Part shown: piece by piece, positions 8,881 to 17,058 of the stretch
Layout of the letters: each line of letters begins with the position of its first letter
Position numbering within the stretch: position 1 is the stretch's first letter
From: Chara braunii
Taxonomy: Eukaryota > Streptophyta > Charophyceae > Charales > Characeae
Direction of reading: 5' to 3'
DNA: 24,708 nt
Assembly: GCA_003427395.1 (NCBI GenBank)
Contig: BFEA01000074.1
Coordinates: forward strand, 51,955 to 76,662
Notes under the pieces: generated by a model
Told to the model about the DNA's origin: nothing
What the model saw: only the letters and a program-made list of their open reading frames with translations
Databases searched by the model: none
Made by a program: the position numbers and the translations under genes

Positions 8881-9600
8881 AACATGACCATCCTAGATGA
8901 ATTCTCTGATTCCTTGGGACGGTGGTCTTGGGCGTCAGTGTGCATTGAGGATATTGAATGGACATTTGCATCAATTTATGCTCCGGTAGACAGACGGGAG
9001 AAAATTCAATTTTTTGGCACCCTCCCGAAGGTAATACCGAATAACAGGAATTTGGTGTTGGGGGGGGATTGGAACACAATCCTGGACCTCGCCTTGGGCT
9101 CTTCCGCCGCAGATCCTATCAGGAATGACACCATGACACTGTGGGATATGGTAGAAAGCATGGAGCTATTAGACCCCGTTAGACAGTTATATCTGCAAAC
9201 GGCAAAATTCACATGGGTATCCCACACCCCCAGAGTGGATAAAACCTATACCAAGCTTAGAATGTATTTTTTCTTGGTAAGGGATAAGGCAGCGGACTGG
9301 GCCATGGAGGTCTCCATGCCGTTTGACTCTCTATCGGACTACAGACCAGTGATGATTTCCTTTGTCCCTGATGGCCACATCATTCGGGGCAAGGGATACT
9401 ACAAATTGAATACAGAAACACTACGGGACAAGGGGCTTGTGACGTCAATCAGGAAGTCACTGACCAAGTTAAGGGAATTAAGAGACTTTTATGATTCAAA
9501 CACAGACTGGTTGGAGGCCTCAAACAGGATGGCAGCAGATGACCTGAGTTTTGCCTCCCGTATTAAAGCCTCCAATATGCGGAAAGAGGAGGATGTGACG
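8872..9600 (+). pseudogene. LINE ORF2, endonuclease C-terminal part
   Basis: The frame resumes after insertion 1 with the remaining APE-endonuclease motifs: FASIYAPVD, then LGGDWNTILD (catalytic Asp and Asn), TWVSHTPRVDKTY near the usual S-R-x-D site, and LSDYRPV near 9332-9351. The last should be the catalytic SDH motif. Here His is replaced by Tyr (codon TAC, 9340-9342), one transition from CAC, which is expected to abolish nicking. A linker region toward the reverse transcriptase follows (LRELRDFYDSNTDWLEASNRM) and runs to DVT at 9600, where insertion 2 begins. The same frame is open upstream through the GAT array (from 8323) and into insertion 2 (to 9642), but those ends are foreign. Confidence 0.9.
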
Positions 9601-9832
9601 CGCAACCTCACGCCTTGCGCTGCTTTCCGTTCGGAGTGCTAAGGGTGCGGAAAGGAGGCCCCGAAAAACAGCAAGATGGGGTGCGCCAAGGATTTTTGGA
9701 AAATTGAGTGTGGGGACATAAACAGAACTGAAATCCCCCGTGTTGGTCTGATGAAGTGAGCGATCTGGCGGGTTTCGCCGCGCGCGGGGTTCGCGACGCG
9801 GGGAAGTTTTGAATTCAATCCAAAAAGTACTG

Positions 9833-10357
9833 TCAGTCATCCCACCGGGCCACGGCTCGTTGTTTGGAGTGGAAGGGAGCGGGCACGTGTTTAGTATCCC
9901 GTTTTCGCACTATCTCCCGACGCCGCACGCTACACAATTCTGAATCCGACGTGGATGGTCTCAATCGCGTGGCCCTTTCCTTGTGCTCGTCCTCGTTCCG
10001 CGTCCGGTAATGGAACCCCTTCGACTGGTAGTGATCGAAACGTTGGCAATCACTACACAAGGTGTTAGGCCAATGGGGTGTCACTGCCGACCACGGGATG
10101 ACGATCAACTCGTTAAAGGGTAGTAGTAGCGAGTACGGCGGAAAGTGTGTATCCACAATGACAAACCCAGCGCCTACGAACCCAGAACACCGATTTTCAG
10201 GAGGGAAATAGTACTGCCCACCGATCTTTGCGACGGCTTCTCGTATATCCCACTCACAGATACGCGTCCTATCCTCATTATACGAGAAGGGGCGGAGAGG
10301 GGATACGGGAGGCTGTCGCCTAGTCGGGTTGAGCCCGTTAGTCCACATGGCAAACAA
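9833..10357 (-). CDS. Hypothetical protein inside insertion 2
   Basis: This is an open minus-strand frame of 174 codons. I do not recognise it. Its composition is protein-like rather than low-complexity: mixed hydrophobic stretches (SGFVGAGFVIVDTH, YSLLLPFNELIVIPW), aromatic residues, then LCSDCQRFDHY, which has a C-x2-C and a nearby His, and a charged C-terminal third. It could be an exon of a host gene captured by the insertion, or a remnant coding part of the element itself. No convincing start context is visible. Antisense frames around it are short. It may equally be chance; a search for homologues across independent copies would decide. Confidence 0.35.
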   Translation of the reverse strand: MFAMWTNGLNPTRRQPPVSPLRPFSYNEDRTRICEWDIREAVAKIGGQYYFPPENRCSGFVGAGFVIVDTHFPPYSLLLPFNELIVIPWSAVTPHWPNTLCSDCQRFDHYQSKGFHYRTRNEDEHKERATRLRPSTSDSELCSVRRREIVRKRDTKHVPAPFHSKQRAVARWDD

Positions 10358-12206
10358 TCAGAAATAATTTAACCATTCATCGCGTGCATGCAATCCTAGT
10401 AATCCAATCGGAAAGGCCAAACAGGAGAAACAGAGGGTGCGGAGAAGGAAAAAGGAAAGCTCATGTGTGGCGAGACGCGGTCGCTATTTTGTGCTTAGAT
10501 CGTGCGTCGCATATGTACTCACAACATTCCTTTGACAATCACAAATCAAAGCATTCTTGCATTTCCAAATCCCAACAACATTGCCCCTGCCATCGATTCG
10601 CCCTAATCAAGATGGGTTTCGTACCCGTTCATTCCTATCTTCCATGCATGCATTCACTGTGGAAGGTGCGAAAATGGCAGTCATGCAATTTCTCAACAAG
10701 GTGGTGTTAAGGGAAGAATCCTTAATGGTTGATGCCCGCGCATCCACCGTTCACAAGACAAAACCTACTAGTTCGGGGGACTACCCAGGAAACTAATGGA
10801 AGAGTTCCGGAAGAAATCATTCCAACGTAGTCATCATACTCATTCCATCACGTACCAACTTTTACGTAGAACCATTCACATCAGGAAGAAGGAGAAGGAT
10901 AACTGCGACAGACACAGACGGGGATATCAAGATCCGAGGGAAGAGTTACACGGAGATGGGGAGAGGAAAAGAAGGTTCGGCTTTACCGCCGCAAGGTCAC
11001 ACCAAAGAATAAATTCGTAACCAAGAGGGTGCACTTGCCATCAAATTCCAACACGACATCGGGCCAGTCATCCACTCAATTCAGATCACCTGTCCGCATT
11101 CTGACATCGACGATCCCGACCGTCGTGCGTCATTCTCCACCACTGCGATCGTCACCCCGCCAACTTAGTCTCGACGTGGCTTGCCTGGATCCCACAGTCC
11201 GTCGTGGCGATCTAGCGCACCACCCAGTCAGCTCGTCAAGACTTTTCAACTCGCACCGTACACATCACCTAGCCACTACTTCCCGGAAGTTGGCCGATGA
11301 GTTGAGAGAGAGTTTTGCAGGGGCGCCGGCGGAATTTATAGTTGCGAGAAGGGAGAGAGATGCGGAGAAGGGCGAAGGGTGAGGCAGAGGAGGGCATAGG
11401 AGAGTTTGAGAGTGACCGCCCGTCGAAAGCCATGTTGATCCCTCCTAACTCGACCTCAGCCAATCAGAATCGTCGTGCAGTAAGAACTTACACGACGCTT
11501 CTCCTTGACTGAATGGGGAGAGAGGATCGACTGGGTTTTCGAGCGCGGATCTTAGAGCGGGAAGAAGAGGAGCGCGAAGGAGCACGAAACGGGGCCAAGA
11601 TTCAGATGATCAAGAAGGAGAAAAAGGGCGCGCTTTGAGAAAGGGAGGGAAAAGCAGTTACAGGAGGAGGGAGCGAGAAAGCATGCGTGCGAAAAGAGGT
11701 GATGAGAGGAGCGCGGGGAGGAAGGAGAAGGGAGCTTGCTTGCATGGCGCCGGTCAGCAAGAGGGAAATGGGCACCGAAACAATTGCAGTTTTTTCCAAT
11801 CCTATGCTAATTCAAAATTGAAAGTACCATATCCGCGCGCAAAACAGGCGCGGGAAAGAAAATCTTCCGTCGATCCATATTCGTACAAGAATTTCCCAGA
11901 GTCTTCAAGGTCGAGGCCGAGAACATTCGCGCGCGGAAGGTTGCGCGGCATTCCGATAATTCCGGGATTTCTAACTGCCGAGCCAAATTCCAAGCGCACT
12001 CGCTAAGGCGCGCGAAATTCCCATGCATTTTCAAAACCATAAAAGAAGGAAATTGACAGATTCCCCCAAGGCACCTTTAACCGGGCACAGTCAGAAAGGG
12101 GAGGGGGGGGGGGGGGGTCTCGGGGTCGAACTGTACACATCTGGATACAAAGAAAACACGGGAAAAAGGAAGGGGTCCGAAAGATGGCGCAGATCCGGAA
12201 GCTAGT
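10358..12206. other. Non-coding remainder of insertion 2
   Basis: Only short overlapping frames are present, none with recognisable domains. A frame at 10557-10796 reads as moderately protein-like (QDGFRTRSFLSSMHAFTVEG) but is short and isolated. Purine-rich sequence dominates 11290-11720. No terminal repeats or RNA genes are seen. Confidence 0.4.
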
Positions 12207-12209
12207 ACG

Positions 12210-12539
12210 TCACTCTGTGGCCGAAACATTGAACGGGCGGAAAACAAAATGGATTTGGAACCACACAATAGTAGTTGGTGGCTCTCGTACAGGAACCAAT
12301 GGAAAGACAAAATAGAAAACATGCAGATCGAGAAGGAGAAAATCTGGGCTGAACGTACTAAAATAAAGTGGTTGGATGTTGGGGATAGGATGTCAAATGA
12401 GAACTTCAAAAGGCTATCCAAAAGAAAAGGACCGTCATTAATCGTAGAGTTGGAACACCCGTTCGACACTTTCGAGCCCAGGGCCCGGGATACCAAGACC
12501 ATCTTGGAATACACTAGGTTATATTTATGGACATCCTAA
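12210..12539 (+). pseudogene. LINE ORF2, endonuclease-RT linker
   Basis: In frame 3 directly after insertion 2, SLCGRNIERAENKMDLEPH leads into a helical, charged region (WKDKIENMQIEKEKIWAERTKIKWLDVGDRMS). The KIKWLDVGDRMSNENF portion corresponds to the conserved K-x-x-WL-x-x-GDxNSxFFH motif just before the RT domain of plant LINEs, with the usual Asn-Ser-x-Phe-Phe changed. The frame ends at TAA 12537-12539. The RT continues in frame 2 from about 12520, so one base has been gained or lost near the TTATATTT run. Confidence 0.75.
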
Positions 12540-13723
12540 CCTCCACTAGATCAGTCTGTCCGGACCCTCGTGACATTGAGTTACAAGCGATTCTCTGGAA
12601 GACCTTTGAAGCACGCCTACCCACCCATGGTAGACTGGATCTAGACAGACCCATCACCCTAGAAGAACTTAATCACACTTTGAAAAGTATGCAGAAGGGG
12701 AAATGCCCGGGCAGTGATGGGCTTCCGGTGGAATATTATGAATGTTTTTGGGAGATCTTGGGGCCGGTGCTAGTAGACATTTTCAACAATATTTTAACGG
12801 GCCAAGATTTGGGGACGGAAATGAGATTGGGTATTATCTCACTGCTATACAAGAAGGGGGATAAGAGAAATATACGCAACTGGCATCCTATCTCCCTACT
12901 TAACACATCCTATAAGTTCCTAGCTAAGGCCTTGGCCAACAGGCTTAAGCGGTACTTGCCGGATTTGGTGGGAGAGGAGCAGGCTGGGTTTGTGGAAGGA
13001 AGAAATATACTCAACAATGTTATGCTAACAATGGAAGCTTTAGAAACAATGAGGGAGGACCAACCGGGGGTAGTGACCCTCCTCCTCGAGTTGGAAAAAG
13101 CGTACGACAGGGTCAATTGGCAATTTGTGCTAGATACCCATCAGTTGGCCGGAATGGGAGAATCATTCTGCTCATGGGTGAGGGCGCTGTACACTAAAGG
13201 GGTGGGGAAAGTAATGGTAAATGGGGAAATCTCTAGTTCTTTTCCACTCACCCGATCCCTGTGGCAAGGGTGTCCGCTGGCCCCTTTGCTGTTCGTCATC
13301 CAGATGGAAGTACTCTTATCATCGATTAGAAAAAATCCGGACATTCGTGGCCTACGACTGCCCAATGGGCAGGAATGTAAGGCTTTGGCCATGGCCGATG
13401 ACCTTTTTGCCTTGTCAGTCAGTTCCAAAGAGTCATTAGGTGCCCTCAAAACCTGTCTCGATCCATACTCACAAATTTCCGAAGCCCTAGTTAACTGGCC
13501 AAAATCTACCGCAATCCCCATGGATGGGACTCAGTTGTCTGTGGATTGGGGCCTGAAGTGCTTACCTGTGGGTAAGTGTGAGTGTTTCTTGGGAGTGCAG
13601 GTGAGCGTTTTAGACAGCAAGAAGACATCCAGCAATCTGGTGGAAAGAGCGGTCATCTCCAAGATCGGCAAAGTGGCAGCGGTCAAGGGTACATCTATCT
13701 TTGGAAGGGCGATTTTTTCTTGA
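12527..13723 (+). pseudogene. LINE ORF2, reverse transcriptase domain
   Basis: This 398-codon frame spans almost the whole RT. Motifs in order are PGSDGLPVEYYECFW; LLYKKGDKRNIRNWHPISLLN (normally WRPISLLN); AKALANRLKRYL; EEQAGFVEGRNI; motif A LLLELEKAYDRV; motif B WQGCPLAPLLF (normally RQGCPL); and motif C AMADDLFAL with both catalytic Asp present. In motif A the first catalytic Asp is Glu (GAG, 13088-13090), so activity is doubtful. The frame ends after SIFGRAIFS* because of an indel in a T6 run near 13710-13720. It has no start of its own; it is an internal part of ORF2. Confidence 0.95.
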
Positions 13724-14379
13724 AAGCTGCGGTTTTCTCACAGATATGGTACCCCGGAGCTATGAGGAGTTTGGAACCCAAAGCTTATGGCAAGATCAGA
13801 TCGGTGGCTACAAGGTATCTATGGAAAGCAACGGATGATGAGGGAGTGGGGTACACCGCCAAACTCGCATGGAAAAAGGTAGTGGGGAGTAAATCAGATG
13901 GGGGCTTGGGAATTAAAGACCCGGAAATGCAGGTGAATGCACTCCTGGCCAGATGGGTGTTAAAGCTACTTTATGCAGAAACTGGTCATCCGTAGGTGGA
14001 GCTGGCGGTGGCTATTCTTATGAAGGAGTGGGGCTTATGCAGGAGGGGGGATGTGTGGTTGGCCCGGCTCACGCCCTCCTTAGTGAAAGGGCCCATCAGT
14101 TCCCCGGTCTGGAGGGACATTCTCCGCGCGTGGTCCCAACTCATGCCGGTGCAGCTCCAGGAACCACGAACCAGGGAGGAAATTTTAGCTCAGCACATCT
14201 TTGAGAACATTTCTATCTGCGATGACACTGGGATTCCCTGGCCCGCTTGTGATGGCACCGGTCACTTTGGCAAGAGCTGGATCCAAAGAGGAGTTGCGAG
14301 GGTATCAGATTTATGGAACGCAGACCTATTGCAGTGGAGATCTGCAACTGAGCTCAGAACTAATCTGCACCATCTCTGA
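13715..14379 (+). pseudogene. LINE ORF2, post-RT region
   Basis: In frame 1 the sequence continues from the RT as LKAAVFSQIWYPGAM, the usual plant-LINE thumb/connection (K-x-x-x-x-x-Q-x-W-Y), then IRSVATRYLWK and GLGIKDPEMQVNALLARWVLKLL, matching the conserved GGLGI..L...N.ALL.KW. A TAG at 13993-13995 (probably from CAG) interrupts, after which the same frame runs on through IHFENI-like and WPACDGTG segments to TGA 14377-14379. The true frame changes near 14376. It links the RT to the C-terminal zinc motif. Confidence 0.8.
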
Positions 14380-15293
14380 GGGAGGTTCCAGTAAGGCTTG
14401 ACGGTATACTGTCCAGCATCCCGCAAGTATGGAAGGATACTCTTGAAGATCCTGGTCCGGCATACGAGGGCCAGTGGGTGGTGGAAGGTGGGAACACAGC
14501 TCCCGTTGAAGTATGGAAGGTCCTGGCCTACTTAGATCAGGAGCAGGCAGCGGTCACCTCGTTTTCAGTATCCGAAGAGGGTCAAGGAGCCACCTGGTGG
14601 TTGAAGGAGAATGAGGACAAGGTGGTTCTGATGCAACAGGTTGCCTCTATCATAGTCAACTCCAAGAATACCCCCAAAGATGGAGTGTTACATTATTGTC
14701 CCATGGGGGTAAAGCCGGTTAACAAGCTGAGGGCAATCCCCTCACAATGGGGTTGGCACCTATTTGAACCCTCTAGAGTGAGGAACTTGTTGGAATACTT
14801 TCCTACAGTGGGGTATCAAGTTCAAAGCAAGTCTTGGTCCCTACCATTAGGGGTGTGTAATCGATGGCAAATGGAAGGGTGCTACCTCGTCAACATCGCT
14901 AAGAAGCTGTGGAGAAGCCTCAAACGGGTTCCTTCCGCCAAACTGGGTAGTTTGATGTGGCTGCAGTCTCACAGGATTGTGCCGACTGCAAGCTGGCTCG
15001 GGGCAAATAGGGTACAACTGGACACTCAGTGTCGCAGATGCAGACGAGCAGAAGAAACAGCCATGCACCTGTGGTGGGGCTGCATTGAATCCAAAACGAT
15101 ATGGGTCTGGTGGGCTGGCCTCTGGCTTGTACACGTTGAAGACCAGATACAATGGGATGAATGGTTTGTGGCCGAAGGCATCCTGCAAAACGCGGAAGCA
15201 ATAGGCCAGGGGTGGGAGTGTGTAGCCATAGCTTGTAGGGCGGCTGGCGTACAGGTTATATGGACACTGAAAAATGATAGTGTTCAAAAATAA
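14376..15293 (+). pseudogene. LINE ORF2, C-terminal region with zf-RVT zinc motif
   Basis: Frame 3 is open from about 14376 (REVPVRLDGILSS) to TAA 15291-15293. Near residues 155-205 is the zinc-binding region found after the RT in many plant LINEs (zf-RVT): LMWLQSHRIVPTASWLG followed by C-x2-C-x8-H-x4-C (CRRCRRAEETAMHLWWGC, from 15030). The motif is intact and may bind nucleic acid. An indel in the A5 run before 15291 moves the true C-terminus to frame 1. Confidence 0.85.
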
Positions 15294-15504
15294 ATTATAC
15301 TCTGACAGGGACATCAAGAACATGGTCCTTGATGGGTTACGGTCCTTGGTATGGGCAGATTGGAGGCGCTCTTGAAGAGCTTGTAGTAAGAAAGCAGTCA
15401 GGGAACGTTTCTTTCGGAGCTGGGGTCAGAAAGTTAGATTCTTTAAATTAAAGACCACGGGCATCGTGTTGGAACCTTGGCTGATGGGGCCCAGACCTCC
15501 GTGA
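15289..15504 (+). pseudogene. LINE ORF2, last ~70 codons
   Basis: Frame 1 continues from the previous piece as NKLYSDRDIKNMVLDGL and SLVWADWRRS. It is broken by TGA 15373-15375 (one transition from CGA), then runs ACSKKAVRERFFRSWG to TGA 15502-15504, taken as the original stop. Composition is basic, as is common at LINE C-termini. Confidence 0.6.
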
Positions 15505-15925
15505 GTAGTCAGTAGTGTTCTGGGTACCTATACTTCGAGAGTAGTGGAGGTCCAATCAAGCCCGGTGAGAGATTACTCTGATTTTTAAGGATGACATACA
15601 GGAATCTAGGCTGATGCTATAATCTCCAGTGGGTGTATCATCTCAAATTCTTAAGACGATGCCTATGTACTGGATAGGACTGGGATTCAAGGCTTGATCT
15701 GGCGCCAGAACGGCGAGAGGTCCTAAATACCTGGGACAGCAGAAGAGTAAGTTGGATGAATATGTTGTCTTTGGTTCTATGATTGTTCCGTAAGGGACGC
15801 TGGACTCGGTTTCCAGCAGGTGCAGCTCCCCACGAATAGACTGGAGCCATCTATCATCGCCCGTCCCTATCACTTGGGGCTCTTACACCCAGGTGGCAGG
15901 GGCTGAGGTCGGCCTGATGTTAAAC

Positions 15926-15926
<1 letters not shown>
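15505..15926 (+). other. LINE 3' untranslated region
   Basis: This non-coding sequence lies between the ORF2 stop and the A-tail. No canonical AATAAA close to the tail is visible. A minus-strand frame at 15638-15873 overlaps but has no recognisable product. Confidence 0.7.

Positions 15927-15956
<30 letters not shown>
15927..15956 (+). repeat. LINE A-tail (A30)
   Basis: Thirty consecutive A define the 3' end and plus-strand orientation of the LINE. The following GGTCGTTTGTATT is host or older repeat sequence. Confidence 0.9.
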
Positions 15957-15958
<2 letters not shown>

Positions 15959-16023
15959 TCGTTTGTATTTCAATTGTACAAAACATATTTTTTTCCCGCA
16001 TTTTTTTTTTTTTTTTTTTTTTT

Positions 16024-16118
16024 GTGCTGGGGCTGCCCGGAACCCTGCCCGGGGTTCATGCCCGGCCAGGCACCCGGACGTGCACCCGGGCATAAGTTGG
16101 GTGCCCGGGCACCCGGAA
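16024..16118. repeat. GC-rich palindromic CCCGGG/GCCCGG cluster
   Basis: Repeated CCCGG, GCCCGGG and GCACCCGG words occur in both orientations within 95 bp directly after a T24 run. This gives many possible hairpins. No family is recognised. Confidence 0.6.
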
Positions 16119-16180
16119 AAACAGCCTAACCTCTTTGTGATATTTTCAGACAGTTTCTTAGTTTTTTTTGTTTTACAAAG

Positions 16181-16230
16181 CCCCTTCTATTCTGGGCGGC
16201 ATCAGTCCGGTTACTTATCATCAGCAAGCA
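16181..16230 (+). other. Exon-like PFYSxxHQSG segment, copy 1
   Basis: After a T-rich tract and ACAAAG, the sequence CTTCTATTCTGGGCGGCATCAGTCCGGTTACT translates as PFYSGRHQSGY. The segment at 22402-22440 gives PFYSAQHQSGSY with clearly related DNA. It may be a duplicated or decayed exon. It has no defined ends here. Confidence 0.4.
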
Positions 16231-16594
16231 TGTTGTACAACATAGAAAAACGTGAGAAAGATGAGAAGAAGGACCAGCCCAGCCCTTGTGGTAGTAGACG
16301 CCTAAACAAAAGGGGGGGGGGGGTGCTTTAGAACTCCCATCTCCCAACCTTGATCCCTTCTCGGGGGGCAGTTCTACTGGTCGGGACGCTTACTAGCAGT
16401 ACCGAGCCACACAGTAGATCAGTCCTCAGGGNGGGGGGGGGGGGCATGGCACCAGGGGGAGGTGTTCTGAGTAGTCCCACAGGCCGCATACCAATCTTTC
16501 CCTATCTCTGATCCTATCCTACCTAAATCATCTCCATCCCAACTCTACCCCCTTATTCGTTTCGTTTTGCGGTCACACAGTTCATCATTTTCTA

Positions 16595-16701
16595 ACGTTC
16601 GTTCCCCTTCCCCCAGTCCCGTCCTACTATACTATCACCCACTGTATAACGTTCCTTGCCCTTCCCCCAGTCCATCCTGCTATGCCATCACCCACTGTAT
16701 A
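16595..16701. repeat. Two-copy tandem repeat, unit 53-54 bp
   Basis: Unit 1 (16595-16648) and unit 2 (16649-16701) both run from ACGTTC through CCCTTCCCCCAGTCC to ATCACCCACTGTATA, with about 85% identity by eye. Pyrimidine-rich. Confidence 0.85.
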
Positions 16702-16876
16702 GTATTTGTCTAAACCAAAAGTCTCTTCTGTTCCAGCCAGTCCACCTTATGCCTGCTGAATGTATATCCCCCCAGCTCTTCCATCCTCTGTTTCTTCGAT
16801 CACTCTGCAGTCAAATATGTCCCTATTACATACGTCGTCCTCTATTCAGTATTTAGTATTTACCCTTTGATTTCTG

Positions 16877-16898
16877 TTTTTTTTTTTTTTTTTTTTTT
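16877..16898. repeat. T22 homopolymer
   Basis: A perfect T run. The ~45 bp after it resemble the ~70 bp after the T22 run at 21455-21476 (shared TTTCTC, TCGTC, GCAGGGGC, GATG in order), so both may be remnants of one minus-strand retroposon family. Confidence 0.8.
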
Positions 16899-17058
16899 GA
16901 CCGTTTCTCGTCTTGTGCTCGTCTTCCTTAGGCAGGGGCGATGCTTTTCTTTTCTGTATCATTCCCGTATTGAATTATTAATAGATGTCCCCAACGACAT
17001 TTCGGACTGTTCCTAACACATTGTTTTTAATGATGTTACGGGTTTTCTGCCTCTGCAG

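Larger units (their letters stand above)
9601..12209. mobile_element. Insertion 2: unclassified 2.6-kb insertion in LINE ORF2
   Basis: LINE sequence stops at ...GAT GTG ACG (9598-9600) and resumes at TCA CTC TGT (12210) after a second ACG (12207-12209). Removing 9601-12209 gives DVTSLCGRN in one frame and recreates the 10-bp palindrome GTGACGTCAC, so a 3-bp target duplication ACG is likely. The left end can fold (GCGCAA at 9600-9605 with TTGCGC at 9615-9620). I see no convincing terminal inverted repeats, transposase, LTR or Helitron CTRR end, so the class is open. It contains one plausible minus-strand coding stretch (9833-10357), GCGC-rich sequence at 11830-12020 and a G-run at 12105-12117. 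Confidence 0.7.
3280..15956 (+). mobile_element. Decayed plant-type L1 LINE retrotransposon with two nested insertions
   Basis: In order this contains ORF1 (RGG-rich segment, DUF4283-like domain, CCHC zinc knuckle, long low-complexity tail), then ORF2 (APE-type endonuclease, reverse transcriptase, C-terminal zinc motif), a ~420-bp 3' UTR and a 30-nt A-tail. This is the standard order of plant L1 elements, which copy themselves by target-primed reverse transcription. It spans 12.7 kb here and about 8.0 kb after removing insertion 1 plus one target copy (2044 bp) and insertion 2 (2609 bp). It is inactive: many frameshifts and stops, plus changed catalytic residues. The 5' boundary at the T-run is approximate. 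I found no target-site duplication matching the sequence after the A-tail, so 5' truncation or a later rearrangement is possible. Confidence 0.9.
15957..17058. other. Non-coding stretch between the LINE and the long exon
   Basis: It contains T24 (16000-16023), a CCCGG-rich palindromic block (16024-16118), an exon-like segment (about 16181-16230), G-runs with an ambiguous base at 16432, a 53-54-bp tandem repeat and T22 (16877-16898). It ends in a good splice acceptor (TTTCTGCCTCTGCAG, AG at 17057-17058), so much of it may be intron. Confidence 0.5.

Noticed and set aside
8421-8945. 174-codon minus-strand Ser/Ala-rich frame
   Set aside because: It is the reverse strand of the GAT/GCT trinucleotide array and has no domain.
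9601-12209. Helitron or CACTA class for insertion 2
   Set aside because: No 5' TC with a 3' hairpin-CTRR between A and T, and no CACTA termini at the ends fixed by LINE homology.
14847-15323. 158-codon minus-strand frame
   Set aside because: It is antisense to the conserved LINE C-terminal zinc region, which is on the plus strand.
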